Shown piece after piece: positions 17,765-25,794 of a DNA stretch of 64,000 bases. The stretch spans positions 164,147-228,146 of the forward strand of contig NZ_QFWW01000035.1 in assembly GCF_003265345.1 (NCBI RefSeq). The letters are read 5' to 3'. Made by a program: the position numbers and the translations under genes. Positions within the stretch are counted from its first letter, which is position 1, and every line of letters begins with the position of its first letter. A model generated the notes under the pieces. That model saw only the letters and a program-made list of their open reading frames with translations, searched no databases and was not told the DNA's origin. This DNA comes from Lentzea terrae. Its GTDB lineage: Bacteria; Actinomycetota; Actinomycetes; Mycobacteriales; Pseudonocardiaceae.

Positions 17765-19224
17765 GCCGCTGCACTCCCCTCGGACCGTTCGGGGAGCTCG
17801 TGCACAGTGGCCGGGGCGAGGTAGACAGCCAACTCGACCAGGTCCGCGTCCGTGACGTGGAAGGCCCTCGCGCGTTCCGGTTCGCGCTGCCCGTCCTCCT
17901 TGAGCCAGGCGACACCGGGCGTGTTCTCGCTGATCTCGTGAGCAGCCGCGCCGCGTTGCCGAACGCCGTCGCCCAGCACCATGTCCACCTGCACCGGCTC
18001 GTCCAGGCGCAGCGCAACACGGGTCGTGAAGAGGTGCCGGAAGGCGACAACTTCCTTGCGCGGGTCTTGGACCAGGCCGACGACGGCATAGCCGGGTGCA
18101 CGACCTTGCGAGGTGATCGTCTGAACAGCGCGGGCGGCGCGTTCGCGGAGGTTCCTGTCCGGCTGGTAGGCAATCAGGTCCGCCAGCTCATCCACGATCA
18201 GGACCGTGAACGGCTCACCTGTGTTGCGCGCCCAGAGCCGCCGAATGCCCCGGTACCGAGAGGCGCGTTCCTTGACCTCTGCTGCGGTTTCTTCAAGCAG
18301 GGCAACAGCTTCTGGACCATTGTCGTAGATGACCTTCTCGAACGCGTCCGGACACTGGCCCAGTTCCATGCCGCCCTTCGGATCGATCCCGACGAGCCGG
18401 ACCATGCCGGCTTTGATGGCCGGAGCCAGCTGCCAGACGATCGACCAGAGCACCGAACCCTTGCCCGCGCCAGGCACACCCACCACGAGCACCTGCGAGC
18501 CGAGCAGCTTCAGCCGCCAGGCCTTCCCGGTCTCGGTCCGGCCGACAACTACCCGCTTGAGGTCGACCTCTCCGACGTCGGCGAGCGGTGGCACGGCAAC
18601 CGGACGCGACAGCGGGTCAGCGTGGATGAAGTCGAGCTCAAGCCATCGAGGCTTCAGCACCCGCACGCGACATGACCGCGCGTTGAAGGAGTGCGCCAGG
18701 TTGTCCCGCCGGGCTTCCCACTGCACCGGCGACTGCGCCGGGATCATCCGCACCCGAACCTTGTCCCGCCAGCCTTCAGACCGGACGCGGCGCAGCTTCG
18801 GGAGGTACTCCTTCCCGCAGACTTCCTTGGTCAGCTCAGCAAGTCGCATCACGGTCCGCCACTGCGGCACGTAGACCGTGAGCCGCCGCCACTCAGTCAG
18901 CAGCCAGTACCAGCCGTGCCGCCGAAACGAGCCCCTGTCGAGGCCGTACCAAACGATCAAGGCGCACACGAGCGACAGCAGAGCGAGCACCAGCGGAGAA
19001 AGCCCGAACTGGCGATAGCCGACGTAGCCGCCCAGGCCGAGCGTCATCGTGACCGGATAGTGCACGGCGAGGATCACGGACTTCACTGCAAGGCGGACGA
19101 TCAGCCACAGCAGTGCGAGCGGCGCGAGTACAACCTTGACCCAGCCGGGAAGCCATACCCACCAAGGAAACTGGGGACGTGCACCCTCGAACGGCGCAGG
19201 GTCGATCCAGCGGTTTCCGTTCAT
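17761..19224 (-). CDS. FtsK/SpoIIIE-type conjugal DNA translocase (TraSA-like)
   Basis: 487 residues. N-terminal hydrophobic segments (about 30-100) anchor it in the membrane. The motor domain has Walker A GVPGAGKGS near residue 250 and Walker B LIVDELADL near 341, with the SQGRAPGYAVVGLVQDP segment typical of the family. In AICEs this single protein moves double-stranded DNA between mycelial cells. The ATG at 19224 overlaps the stop of the small zinc-ribbon gene. Confidence 0.92.
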   Translation of the reverse strand: MNGNRWIDPAPFEGARPQFPWWVWLPGWVKVVLAPLALLWLIVRLAVKSVILAVHYPVTMTLGLGGYVGYRQFGLSPLVLALLSLVCALIVWYGLDRGSFRRHGWYWLLTEWRRLTVYVPQWRTVMRLAELTKEVCGKEYLPKLRRVRSEGWRDKVRVRMIPAQSPVQWEARRDNLAHSFNARSCRVRVLKPRWLELDFIHADPLSRPVAVPPLADVGEVDLKRVVVGRTETGKAWRLKLLGSQVLVVGVPGAGKGSVLWSIVWQLAPAIKAGMVRLVGIDPKGGMELGQCPDAFEKVIYDNGPEAVALLEETAAEVKERASRYRGIRRLWARNTGEPFTVLIVDELADLIAYQPDRNLRERAARAVQTITSQGRAPGYAVVGLVQDPRKEVVAFRHLFTTRVALRLDEPVQVDMVLGDGVRQRGAAAHEISENTPGVAWLKEDGQREPERARAFHVTDADLVELAVYLAPATVHELPERSEGSAAA

Positions 19225-19505
19225 CGCGCACCGCCCGCGCACTTGACGCACTGAAAGACGCTGCCGACGCTCGGGATACGTCCAACGGGAAGGAACGCAC
19301 CTGTTCCCGCGGAGCACTGCGCCTTGCAGGTCAGGCACTCGAACCCTTCAGCCTGTGCGGCGGTGAGTTCCAACGTCTCCAAAGCGCCGCCGTCGAGCAT
19401 GACGACATAGCTGGAGACGGTCTGCTTGCTGGAGATCATGCGATCCCACAGCAGTTGTTTCGTGGCCCTGTCTGGCGCAGGAATGCGCTCAGGCTCTACG
19501 CTCAT
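19221..19505 (-). CDS. Small zinc-ribbon-like AICE protein
   Basis: 94 residues. Cysteines in ECLTCKAQC and FQCVKC form a probable zinc ribbon near the C-terminus; the N-terminal 35 residues are polar. No named family is recognised. Overlap with the translocase start suggests cotranslation and a role in transfer or its control. The 155 bp upstream of its start carry no gene. Confidence 0.7.
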   Translation of the reverse strand: MSVEPERIPAPDRATKQLLWDRMISSKQTVSSYVVMLDGGALETLELTAAQAEGFECLTCKAQCSAGTGAFLPVGRIPSVGSVFQCVKCAGGAR

Positions 19506-19660
19506 CGTTGTTCACTCCCAGTTGGGTGGACAACGCAGGAGCGGCGAGGTTGGTAGCCGGGTTCCGCTCCTGCGTCTCACGTTCTCGTTGCGCCGCAACA
19601 AGGTGTGCGGCATCGCCACGTGACCCAACGGAGTCACGCGTTCTGTCTAAACAGGACTGG

Positions 19661-19912
19661 CTAGCGCTTGGGGGCCGGGATTTCCTCCCCCTTCTCGCGC
19701 TCACGGTTGGCCCAATAGAGGGCTTCGTGGTGGTGGCTGCGATCGGTCTCAGCGACTCGCGCGTACACAGCGGCCGAGCGGAGGTAGTAGTCCCGCAGCA
19801 CCGCAGGCGCGGCCTTGGGGTTGGGCATGAGCTTGCTCAGCACGTCGTGTGCCTCGCTCAGCGTCATTACCTTCTCCGCGACGCCCCAGCTCATAGCGTC
19901 AACTGCGGACAT
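19661..19912 (-). CDS. AMED_5909-like small protein
   Basis: 83 residues, MSAVDAMSWGVAEKVMTLSE onward, rich in helix-forming residues and ending in an EREKGEEIP segment. It resembles the short AMED_5909 family known from Pseudonocardiales elements; the resemblance is from memory and was not tested. The start at 19912 has a strong GGAGGAGG ribosome-binding site six bases upstream and overlaps the end of the preceding gene. Confidence 0.65.
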   Translation of the reverse strand: MSAVDAMSWGVAEKVMTLSEAHDVLSKLMPNPKAAPAVLRDYYLRSAAVYARVAETDRSHHHEALYWANREREKGEEIPAPKR

Positions 19913-20147
19913 CGTCAGCCTCCTCCGCGAGCGTGTGCCGCCCGCCCTGGCGAGCCGCCGACGCTTGAAGCGCCCGCCAAGCCTGGTCAAGTACGTCCCG
20001 CAGCTGGGGCACGACGTCCCGGTCGATCACGAGCACGGCCGGGAACGCATTGCCGAGACGAATCTCGATCCGGTCGGCGAACGGCATCGCGAGCGGACGC
20101 ATCGGCACATCGGCGGTCACATGGACGCGCACCATGTCCGGCATCAC
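19899..20147 (-). CDS. Hypothetical AICE protein
   Basis: 82 residues, unrecognised. Predicted as a small alpha/beta protein (VRVHVTADVPM; ADRIEIRLGNAFPAVLVIDRDV) followed by a helix. A GTG start overlaps the preceding stop (GTGA), so it is translationally coupled to the Pra-like gene; an ATG one codon later is possible. It belongs to the leftward transfer/replication operon. Confidence 0.65.
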   Translation of the reverse strand: MMPDMVRVHVTADVPMRPLAMPFADRIEIRLGNAFPAVLVIDRDVVPQLRDVLDQAWRALQASAARQGGRHTLAEEADDVRS

Positions 20148-20596
20148 GCCGCCTTAGCGGCAGGCTTGCTGACGACCGGCTTCATGCCGGACGCCCGCAG
20201 GCTGTACCCGAGCTTCGCCCGGCACCGGTGACGCTCACCAGCGTGTGTGGCGCGGCAGCCCTTGTCATCGATCCACGGCGTGACCGTCAGCCCCTCGAAC
20301 AGCACGGGCCGGACGTCCGTACCTGGGATTGCCTCCGGTGGCACCGGCTGGTGAGGCGCGGAGATCTTCACGGTGACCACCGCGTCCGTCTTGCGCTCGG
20401 CCGCCTGGTCGATCACCAGCACGGACCACACAAGGAGTCCGGTCTCCTTGTCCTTCTCCTGCTCCACCGGCAGACCCTTCGCCCGCTCGTCGGCGGACTG
20501 GAACTTGAGCACGGGCTCAACGCCCATCACGAGCGCGCCCCTGGGAAACACGAAGTCGTGACCCGCAGGGAGCCTGCTCCCACCTGTGATCGCCAT
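20144..20596 (-). CDS. Pra-like activator of AICE replication, integration and excision
   Basis: 150 residues. The core RLPAGHDFVFPRGALVMGVE, KETGLLVWSVLVID, TVKISAPHQPVPPEA and FEGLTVTPWID matches the actinomycete plasmid replication/integration/excision activator family (pSAM2 Pra). The C-terminal extension includes three basic, Cys-containing stretches not usual in the shortest homologues. It is the first gene of the leftward operon, which fits an activator of the genes below it. The ATG at 20596 begins the conserved region. Confidence 0.82.
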   Translation of the reverse strand: MAITGGSRLPAGHDFVFPRGALVMGVEPVLKFQSADERAKGLPVEQEKDKETGLLVWSVLVIDQAAERKTDAVVTVKISAPHQPVPPEAIPGTDVRPVLFEGLTVTPWIDDKGCRATHAGERHRCRAKLGYSLRASGMKPVVSKPAAKAA

Positions 20597-20707
20597 CGTG
20601 GCTCTCCTGTCGTTTGCGTCGTCCAGGCTCGTTGCCTGAAGTTCTCGACGACTACGACTTTCGGCTGAAAACCGGGACGTCAGCACCGCATGGCAGGACA
20701 TCTATAG

Positions 20708-20754
20708 ACGTCCCCAGTAACGTAAGACGTCCCTAACGTCCCCAAGGACGTCCT
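20708..20754. promoter_or_regulatory. Operator array of GACGTCC repeats
   Basis: Within the 171-bp divergent intergenic region, GACGTCC occurs at 20708, 20726 and 20748, and AACGTCC at 20736. The last is part of the palindrome GGACGTCC. The array ends about 13 bp before the regulator start and probably overlaps its promoter, as expected for an autoregulated repressor controlling both divergent operons (inference). Confidence 0.65.
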
Positions 20755-20767
20755 TCAGGAAGCGATC

Positions 20768-21511
20768 ATGGCGAACGAACGACTACGAGACGCGTTGCTA
20801 CGCAACGGACTCACATACGAGCAGGTATCCAAGGCCACGGGCGTCGATCAGAAGACCGTCGAACGCTGGATCACGAAGGGCCGGGCGCCGTACCCGCGCC
20901 ACCGCAACACCATCGCGTCCATGGTCAAAGAGACCGAGACATACCTCTGGCCGGACGCAGTTGCCGCCGAAAGGAAGGCCGAGATCACCGAGTCCGAGGT
21001 GGTCAAGCTCTACCCGCACCGGAACACGATCCCCGCGGACCTGTGGGACCACCTCATCACGAACGCCACGCAGCATGTGGAGGTGCTGGTGCACGCCGGC
21101 ATCTTCCTGGTGGAGCGGCCGACGTTCATGCGCGACCTCGCCAACAAGGCTGCGAAGGGTGCCCGCATCCGCCTGATCTTCGGCGATCCGGCCAGCCGCG
21201 AAGTCGCCAAGCGCAGCGACGAAGAGCAGCTGGGCAAGGGCACGCTCGGGTCACGCATCCGCAATGCGCTGGCGTTCTACCGCCCGCTGGTGGACGTTGA
21301 CGGAGTTGAGATGCGCTTCCACAAGACGACGCTCTACAACTCGATCTTCCGCTTCGATGACGAGATGGTCGTCAACACCCATGTCTACGGCTTCCAAGCC
21401 GCACACGCTCCAGCGCTGCACCTGCGTCGGCTAGCTGCGGGCGATCTCTTCGAGACCTACTCTGAGAGCTTCGAGCACGTCTGGAACCTGTCCAAGCCAG
21501 CAACATTCTAG
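20768..21511 (+). CDS. XRE-type HTH regulator with DUF5919-like C-terminal domain
   Basis: 247 residues. An N-terminal HTH (LTYEQVSKATGVDQKTVERW, about 15-34) is followed by a phospholipase-D-like or DUF5919 domain (about 75-240) with WDHLITNATQHVEVLVHAGI and ARIRLIFGDPAS. This architecture is common in AICEs as the master regulator of replication and transfer. It is divergent from the Pra-like operon across the GACGTCC array and eight bases upstream of the Nudix gene, so regulator, Nudix and CBASS genes may share one transcript. Confidence 0.85.
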   Translation: MANERLRDALLRNGLTYEQVSKATGVDQKTVERWITKGRAPYPRHRNTIASMVKETETYLWPDAVAAERKAEITESEVVKLYPHRNTIPADLWDHLITNATQHVEVLVHAGIFLVERPTFMRDLANKAAKGARIRLIFGDPASREVAKRSDEEQLGKGTLGSRIRNALAFYRPLVDVDGVEMRFHKTTLYNSIFRFDDEMVVNTHVYGFQAAHAPALHLRRLAAGDLFETYSESFEHVWNLSKPATF

Positions 21512-21519
21512 GGAGCCAC

Positions 21520-21990
21520 ATGGCCCGCGTGGACTACTTCCACGACCCGAACGCACCCAAAGCCAACAGCCTTCGTCCTGCAGTCAGCGCATTTGTGCAA
21601 GATCAAACTGGGCGGATTCTCATGATCCGCAGGACCGACAACGATTTGTACGCCATTCCTGGAGGGCAGCAGGAAGTCGGCGAGACGTTGACTCAGTCCG
21701 CAATCAGAGAAGTAGAGGAAGAAACAGGAATCAATGTCGCAGTAACAGGACTTGTCGGCCTATACTCCAACCCTGAACACGTCATTAAATACGACGACGG
21801 CGAGATTAGACAAGAGTTCTCAATCTGCTTCAAGGCGACACCAACAGGCGGCCAAATACGAGTCAGCGACGAATCCAAAGAGGTCGTATGGGCTAACACC
21901 GCCGAGCTTGCCCACTTGAACATTCATCCATCAATCCGGCTTCGCATCGACCACGCCCTAGCAGGTAGATCAGAACCCTATTTTACCTAG
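21520..21990 (+). CDS. Nudix hydrolase, Pif-like
   Basis: 156 residues with a perfect Nudix box at about 48-70: G-x5-E-x7-REVEEETGI in GQQEVGETLTQSAIREVEEE. In pSAM2 the immunity factor Pif is a Nudix-domain protein that blocks redundant transfer; position after the regulator supports the same role here. Because it is immediately upstream of a CD-NTase, hydrolysis of a signalling or modified nucleotide is an alternative. Codon usage shifts to AT-richer from this gene onward. Confidence 0.85.
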   Translation: MARVDYFHDPNAPKANSLRPAVSAFVQDQTGRILMIRRTDNDLYAIPGGQQEVGETLTQSAIREVEEETGINVAVTGLVGLYSNPEHVIKYDDGEIRQEFSICFKATPTGGQIRVSDESKEVVWANTAELAHLNIHPSIRLRIDHALAGRSEPYFT

Positions 21991-22015
21991 CCAATCAAGA
22001 GGAACTAATCGGCAG

Positions 22016-22906
22016 ATGTCACTTGAAGACAAGCTCATCAGCTGGACGGGTCCATCGAGCCAAACTGAGCAGGAAAAGCAAGACCGCACCGAACGAATGA
22101 TCCGTCAAGCGATTGAAAACCATGAACCTTTCGAAAACTGCAGTCTAAAAGTATACGCGAAGGGATCGTACGCAAATAATACCAACGTGAGGTCCGACAG
22201 CGACGTCGACGTCGCGGTCCAATGCACAGATGTCACCTACTGGGAGGAGGCGAAGCCCGGGACACATCCTACGACAACGAGCCCGTACGCGGGAATTTGG
22301 ACGCCAGCAAAGCTCAGGTCCGAGCTCGGAATCGCACTAAGAAAGAAGTTTCCTGGCCAGGTAGACAGCACAGGCTCCACTGCTTTTAGAGTAAATTCTG
22401 GCAGCGCCCGCGTAGACGCAGATGTAGTGCCGTGCTTCGACTATAAGTACTACCTCTCACGCGAGAACTACCGGCCCGGGTCAAAGGTCTTCAAGAAAGA
22501 TGGCCGCAGCATCGTAAACTACCCCGCACAGCAGCTGACGGAAGGTCGCACTAAAAATGGGAATACAAGTAGCTTCTACAAGCAAGCCGTTCGCATCCTC
22601 AAGCGCACCGAGAACGCAATGGTTCTCGCAAATTCCCACCGGGAGGTGCCATCCTTCTTTGTTGAGTGCCTAACGTATAACTGTCCGGACTCCCTATTCA
22701 TGGGCAACACCTGGAGCGACACCATCCGCAGCCTGCTACTGCACATGTGGGAAACTCTGCAAGGCAACGACGAACCCACAGTAAGCGCAAACCGCTGGGT
22801 CGAAGTAAGCCGGTGCAAGTATCTATTTCACAAAGACCAAGCCTGGAGTCGGGCCGACGGCAGAGATTTCGCCAAAGCCGCATGGAACTACCTGGGGTAC
22901 TCATGA
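22016..22906 (+). CDS. CBASS cyclic-nucleotide synthase (CD-NTase family)
   Basis: 296 residues. The DNA polymerase beta-like signature is KGSYANNT at 49-56 (GS at 50-51) followed by DSDVDV with metal-binding Asp63 and Asp65. The third acidic residue lies in VDADVV at about 134-136. The C-terminal helical domain (OAS/SMODS-like) continues to 296. This is the layout of cGAS/DncV-like enzymes that make cyclic di- or trinucleotides on phage infection. It is translationally coupled (ATGA overlap) to the Cap15-like effector. No Cap2/Cap3 or HORMA/TRIP13 genes follow, so it is the minimal two-gene (type I) layout. Confidence 0.92.
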   Translation: MSLEDKLISWTGPSSQTEQEKQDRTERMIRQAIENHEPFENCSLKVYAKGSYANNTNVRSDSDVDVAVQCTDVTYWEEAKPGTHPTTTSPYAGIWTPAKLRSELGIALRKKFPGQVDSTGSTAFRVNSGSARVDADVVPCFDYKYYLSRENYRPGSKVFKKDGRSIVNYPAQQLTEGRTKNGNTSSFYKQAVRILKRTENAMVLANSHREVPSFFVECLTYNCPDSLFMGNTWSDTIRSLLLHMWETLQGNDEPTVSANRWVEVSRCKYLFHKDQAWSRADGRDFAKAAWNYLGYS

Positions 22907-23523
22907 CGAAAAACGTCGTTATCCGCACAGTCGTCGGCGTCGCAGTCTTAGTATTCGTCGTGGGCGCCTGGATCAAAAGCGGACAGTTGGATCTAGGTTG
23001 GCTAAAGTACTTCTCGATCGCTGTTCTAACCGCAACTGCCGTGCTAGCCCTCTGGGATATTTGGCTGTGGCGACTGGATATCATCCAGCTCATCCCCGGA
23101 GTTCCGCGCTCCGTAAGAGGGACCTGGCAGGGTACTCTGACGTCGTTCTGGGTTGACCCTGAGACAGACAAAAGTCCAGATCCCAAGACCGTATACCTTG
23201 TAGTACGTCAGTCTTCGTCGCATGTCTCGGTTACACTGCTAACCAACGAGTCTAGGTCGACTTCCTCACTAGCCGCCGTTTCCGAGGTCGACGGAACATC
23301 TCAACTTACCTATCTTTACCTGAATAGACCTGATGCAAGGTTTGAGCACCGAAGCCGTATACACCATGGTTCGACCGCGCTAATCGCATCCGGAAATAAG
23401 AAGCAGCGGCGACTAAAGGGGCGGTATTGGACAGACCGAGACACCAAAGGTGAGCTGGATTTCACCAAGCACAACACCCAAATAGTTGACGACTTCGACG
23501 AGGCGGGCACACTTTTCAAATAG
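22903..23523 (+). CDS. Cap15-type CBASS effector (two transmembrane helices plus beta-barrel receptor)
   Basis: 206 residues. TM1 is about 5-22 and TM2 about 33-52, then a beta-rich domain begins with VRGTWQGTLTSFW (about 70-82) and continues with VYLVVRQSSSHVSVTL to about 195. This is the S-2TMbeta/Cap15 architecture: the barrel binds the cyclic nucleotide and the helices disrupt the membrane, causing abortive infection. It starts inside the CD-NTase stop. The ATG at 22903 is preferred over an upstream in-frame ATG at 22747 that lies deep within the CD-NTase. Confidence 0.9.
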   Translation: MTKNVVIRTVVGVAVLVFVVGAWIKSGQLDLGWLKYFSIAVLTATAVLALWDIWLWRLDIIQLIPGVPRSVRGTWQGTLTSFWVDPETDKSPDPKTVYLVVRQSSSHVSVTLLTNESRSTSSLAAVSEVDGTSQLTYLYLNRPDARFEHRSRIHHGSTALIASGNKKQRRLKGRYWTDRDTKGELDFTKHNTQIVDDFDEAGTLFK

Positions 23524-23556
23524 TGACTACTCGGCCGCGATGAAGTTGACGGGTAC

Positions 23557-24885
23557 CTAGAGATACATCCACCTTGCCGTCACCTCAGGCCAAGTGAGAA
23601 CTCCGTCTCCTACCCTCCGAACGGCTCGAATACCTCCGTCTTCGGAAGCAACAAATGCGATTACCTGTGGAAGGCTCCATGCAAACCTGAAAGCCGCCCG
23701 GTGCCGAGTTCCAAACGACTCAACCGACACTGAGTGTGCACTACGACCTTCAGCGTCATCACATATGGAAATTGTGCGCATCACAGGCGCAGACGCCGTG
23801 ACTTCAGCACCAAAACCCACAATCTCAAATCTATCGGTCATAACTATAGCGCCATCAACACCACACAACGATGCAGCGAAGCGAATTGCGTCACCCATAA
23901 CCTCACTAACTCCATCCCTCTTCGAAGAGAGGACCTTAACGTTCCGATAGTCGGAAACCCTGATGTTTTCCTTAGAGTTCCACAGGTTAGAGTTGGCGCC
24001 GAAGTACTCTTTATGAAGGACCAGGTCGTCTATCATAATTTGCCAAATTCGATCGTCGCTGATCCGATACTTGGTAGACACGACCGTATTCCACGGGTGC
24101 GCAACGTCGTTCCACTCATGAGGGATCATGAGCAGAGTTCCACCGTGTCCGCGAGATTCCATGCCGAGAAGAATGCGCTCCAAGACGATTGTGTAACACC
24201 TTCTCGGCCAGCCGTCATCCGTCTCAGAAAACCGCTCGATCCCGAGCCGATCGCACACCGCAGAATAACAAGAACTGCGAGCAGGGTCGAGAAACTCGCC
24301 GATGGGCCCTGCGTACAAGGCGTCACCACCAGGAAGGATGATCTCGCCGGCGCGTAGAGTTGCAACCACATCGCCCCCGTGTGACACAGCTATGTGACCC
24401 GGCTCATTGGATGTGATAGTCAGAGCATTAGGAGGCGGGCTACCTCCACTCTTTTCATGTCGCATGAAGTTGACCCAGGATGAACCGACGTCGAGAAGGC
24501 CCCAAATTCTCAATGAATCGACCCCGTCTTCTTCACTATGCCTCTCGACACCAATCATCGTCTGCGACGGATCAGTAGCGGGGGCTAGACGGCGTACGTG
24601 AGCTGCATCAAATGGCAAACAGGCGCCAAACTTGACCGACTTCCTTATTGGCGTCAAGTAGTTATGATGATCCGAGCGTCGGTCCATATAGGTGCTATCA
24701 ACAAAAATCACTTGAAAGCGTGTCGGACGCCTCTCATCATAAGTCAGGCTCGCTTGAAAGGCGACGTCCAGCAACTTATTCAAGGTATTCTTGTCTGGCA
24801 ACGGTACGGCTTTGTCAGCACGGAAGAACGATTTACGCCAACTCTTGCGGACCTGCACCGCCAACGCGGCTGGATACACCGACAC
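23557..24885 (-). CDS. DAC (DisA_N-like) diadenylate-cyclase protein with N-terminal sensor region (DACNV-like)
   Basis: 442 residues from a GTG at 24885, which has an AAGGGTGGG ribosome-binding site; a second GTG lies two codons later. The C-terminal 100 residues carry the diadenylate-cyclase signatures: DGA at about 344-346 (CGVDGAIVMTDRFEIVGFGAEV region) and GTRHRAA at about 392-398, followed by PQVIAFVASEDGGIRAV. All catalytic landmarks (DGA, RHR) are present, so it may make c-di-AMP. The first 330 residues match the putative sensor region of DACNV proteins, including GHGGTLLMIPH. It is convergent with the CBASS operon (33 bp apart) and AT-rich like it. Confidence 0.82.
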   Translation of the reverse strand: MSVYPAALAVQVRKSWRKSFFRADKAVPLPDKNTLNKLLDVAFQASLTYDERRPTRFQVIFVDSTYMDRRSDHHNYLTPIRKSVKFGACLPFDAAHVRRLAPATDPSQTMIGVERHSEEDGVDSLRIWGLLDVGSSWVNFMRHEKSGGSPPPNALTITSNEPGHIAVSHGGDVVATLRAGEIILPGGDALYAGPIGEFLDPARSSCYSAVCDRLGIERFSETDDGWPRRCYTIVLERILLGMESRGHGGTLLMIPHEWNDVAHPWNTVVSTKYRISDDRIWQIMIDDLVLHKEYFGANSNLWNSKENIRVSDYRNVKVLSSKRDGVSEVMGDAIRFAASLCGVDGAIVMTDRFEIVGFGAEVTASAPVMRTISICDDAEGRSAHSVSVESFGTRHRAAFRFAWSLPQVIAFVASEDGGIRAVRRVGDGVLTWPEVTARWMYL

Positions 24886-25144
24886 GAGCCCACCCTTCGT
24901 ACCAACCGTTCGCACGGACCATGTCGAGCTCCGTTGAGAGTCTGTTACTGCAGAATTGTGCTCTACAGGATCAAGGCGCCGCCGCTGGCGGGCGTGCGGT
25001 CTGGCGCTGCACCAGCATCCATCCCGGCACTCCCGGCATCCGCTTCGCTGCGCCGGTCGGCCGTGCGGCGCTGCGCGCCGGACCCCAGGCGCCAGCTGAC
25101 GCCCCACCCGATCCGAGCCTGATTCGTCCCCAGCTCCCTACGAG

Positions 25145-25218
25145 CGCCAGCGCAGTCACCACAGGCGGGCTGTGCACGGCGCTCGACTGCCGCGACGGCT
25201 GCGCCGCCTTGCCACCGA
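25145..25218 (+). repeat. Dispersed repeat, copy B
   Basis: 74 bp matching the reverse complement of 14048-14120. The stretch 24886-25553 has no credible gene: it holds this repeat, the right arm-type repeat and GC-rich sequence with open frames that look like chance. Confidence 0.7.
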
Positions 25219-25420
25219 TCAGGCCCCAGACGAATCCGCGGGAACGCTCGACGACCACCAAGCCGATCCAGCCCCGACGCCGCGAGCATGACAACGGCCG
25301 GCGACGCCGCGTCAAGGCTGGAATGAGTACCTTGACCCAACGCCACCGGCCGCGTTCGAAGCTCAGTGTCGGGATGATGGCAGGGGTGCGGGCGGGCCCC
25401 AAAGGACCAAGATCAACCCA

Positions 25421-25439
25421 CACTTAACTCTCACAAAAC
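25421..25439 (+). repeat. Arm-type direct repeat, right
   Basis: CACTTAACTCTCACAAAAC, one mismatch from the copy at 14742-14760 and in the same orientation. It lies 114 bp inside the right attachment core. Confidence 0.55.
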
Positions 25440-25553
25440 GACGACAAACGTCGAGATGCGACTGTCCACAGTGCTCAGATCAATGCCACATACGTGCAGG
25501 TAGTGAGCACTGTCGAGGAAGATCGACGAACAACGCCAAGCGAAGGCTCTTAC

Positions 25554-25592
25554 TCTTCGGGTTCAGGGTTCGAGTCCCTGGCGGCCCACCAA
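25554..25592 (+). other. attR, right attachment core of the AICE
   Basis: 39-bp identical copy of the tRNA-Lys 3' end (14655-14693). The tRNA 5' half is absent here. From 25593 to 25794 I see only a GC-rich hairpin (around 25620-25665) and no gene. Confidence 0.93.
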
Positions 25593-25794
25593 GTTAGCCA
25601 TTGTGCGAACCACTGCGTTCGGGGTCGTATCCGCTGGCAGGGCGGGTGCGACCCCGTCGTTGTTACGGGGTGGGGGATGCGGAAACGAGGACGAGCCGGT
25701 CCAGGCCGGCGATGGTGATTGCTGGCGACCAGGGCTTCAACGATGCGGACCAGGTGGGCGCGGTGGCGGCGGCGAGTGCGCAGCGTGAAGGCGT

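Larger units (their letters stand above)
14655..25592. mobile_element. pSAM2-type actinomycete integrative and conjugative element (AICE) in tRNA-Lys
   Basis: A 10.9-kb unit bounded by the 39-bp tRNA-derived direct repeat. The leftward module is Pra-like activator, two or three small proteins, FtsK/TraSA translocase, RepSA-like initiator, Xis and Int, with overlapping starts and stops. The rightward module is DUF5919-type regulator, Pif-like Nudix protein, CD-NTase and Cap15 effector. A convergent DAC-domain gene fills the right end. Integrase, HUH initiator and translocase catalytic motifs all look intact, so the element may still excise and transfer. The cargo region 21.5-24.9 kb is visibly AT-richer than the rest. 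Confidence 0.92.

Noticed and set aside
19489..19704. 71-codon minus-strand frame in the AICE
   Set aside because: Polar low-complexity sequence overlapping two better genes, without a ribosome-binding site.
24960..25430. Open frames in the GC-rich stretch before attR
   Set aside because: Pro/Arg/Ala-rich frames on both strands without motifs or ribosome-binding sites; part of the stretch is a dispersed repeat.
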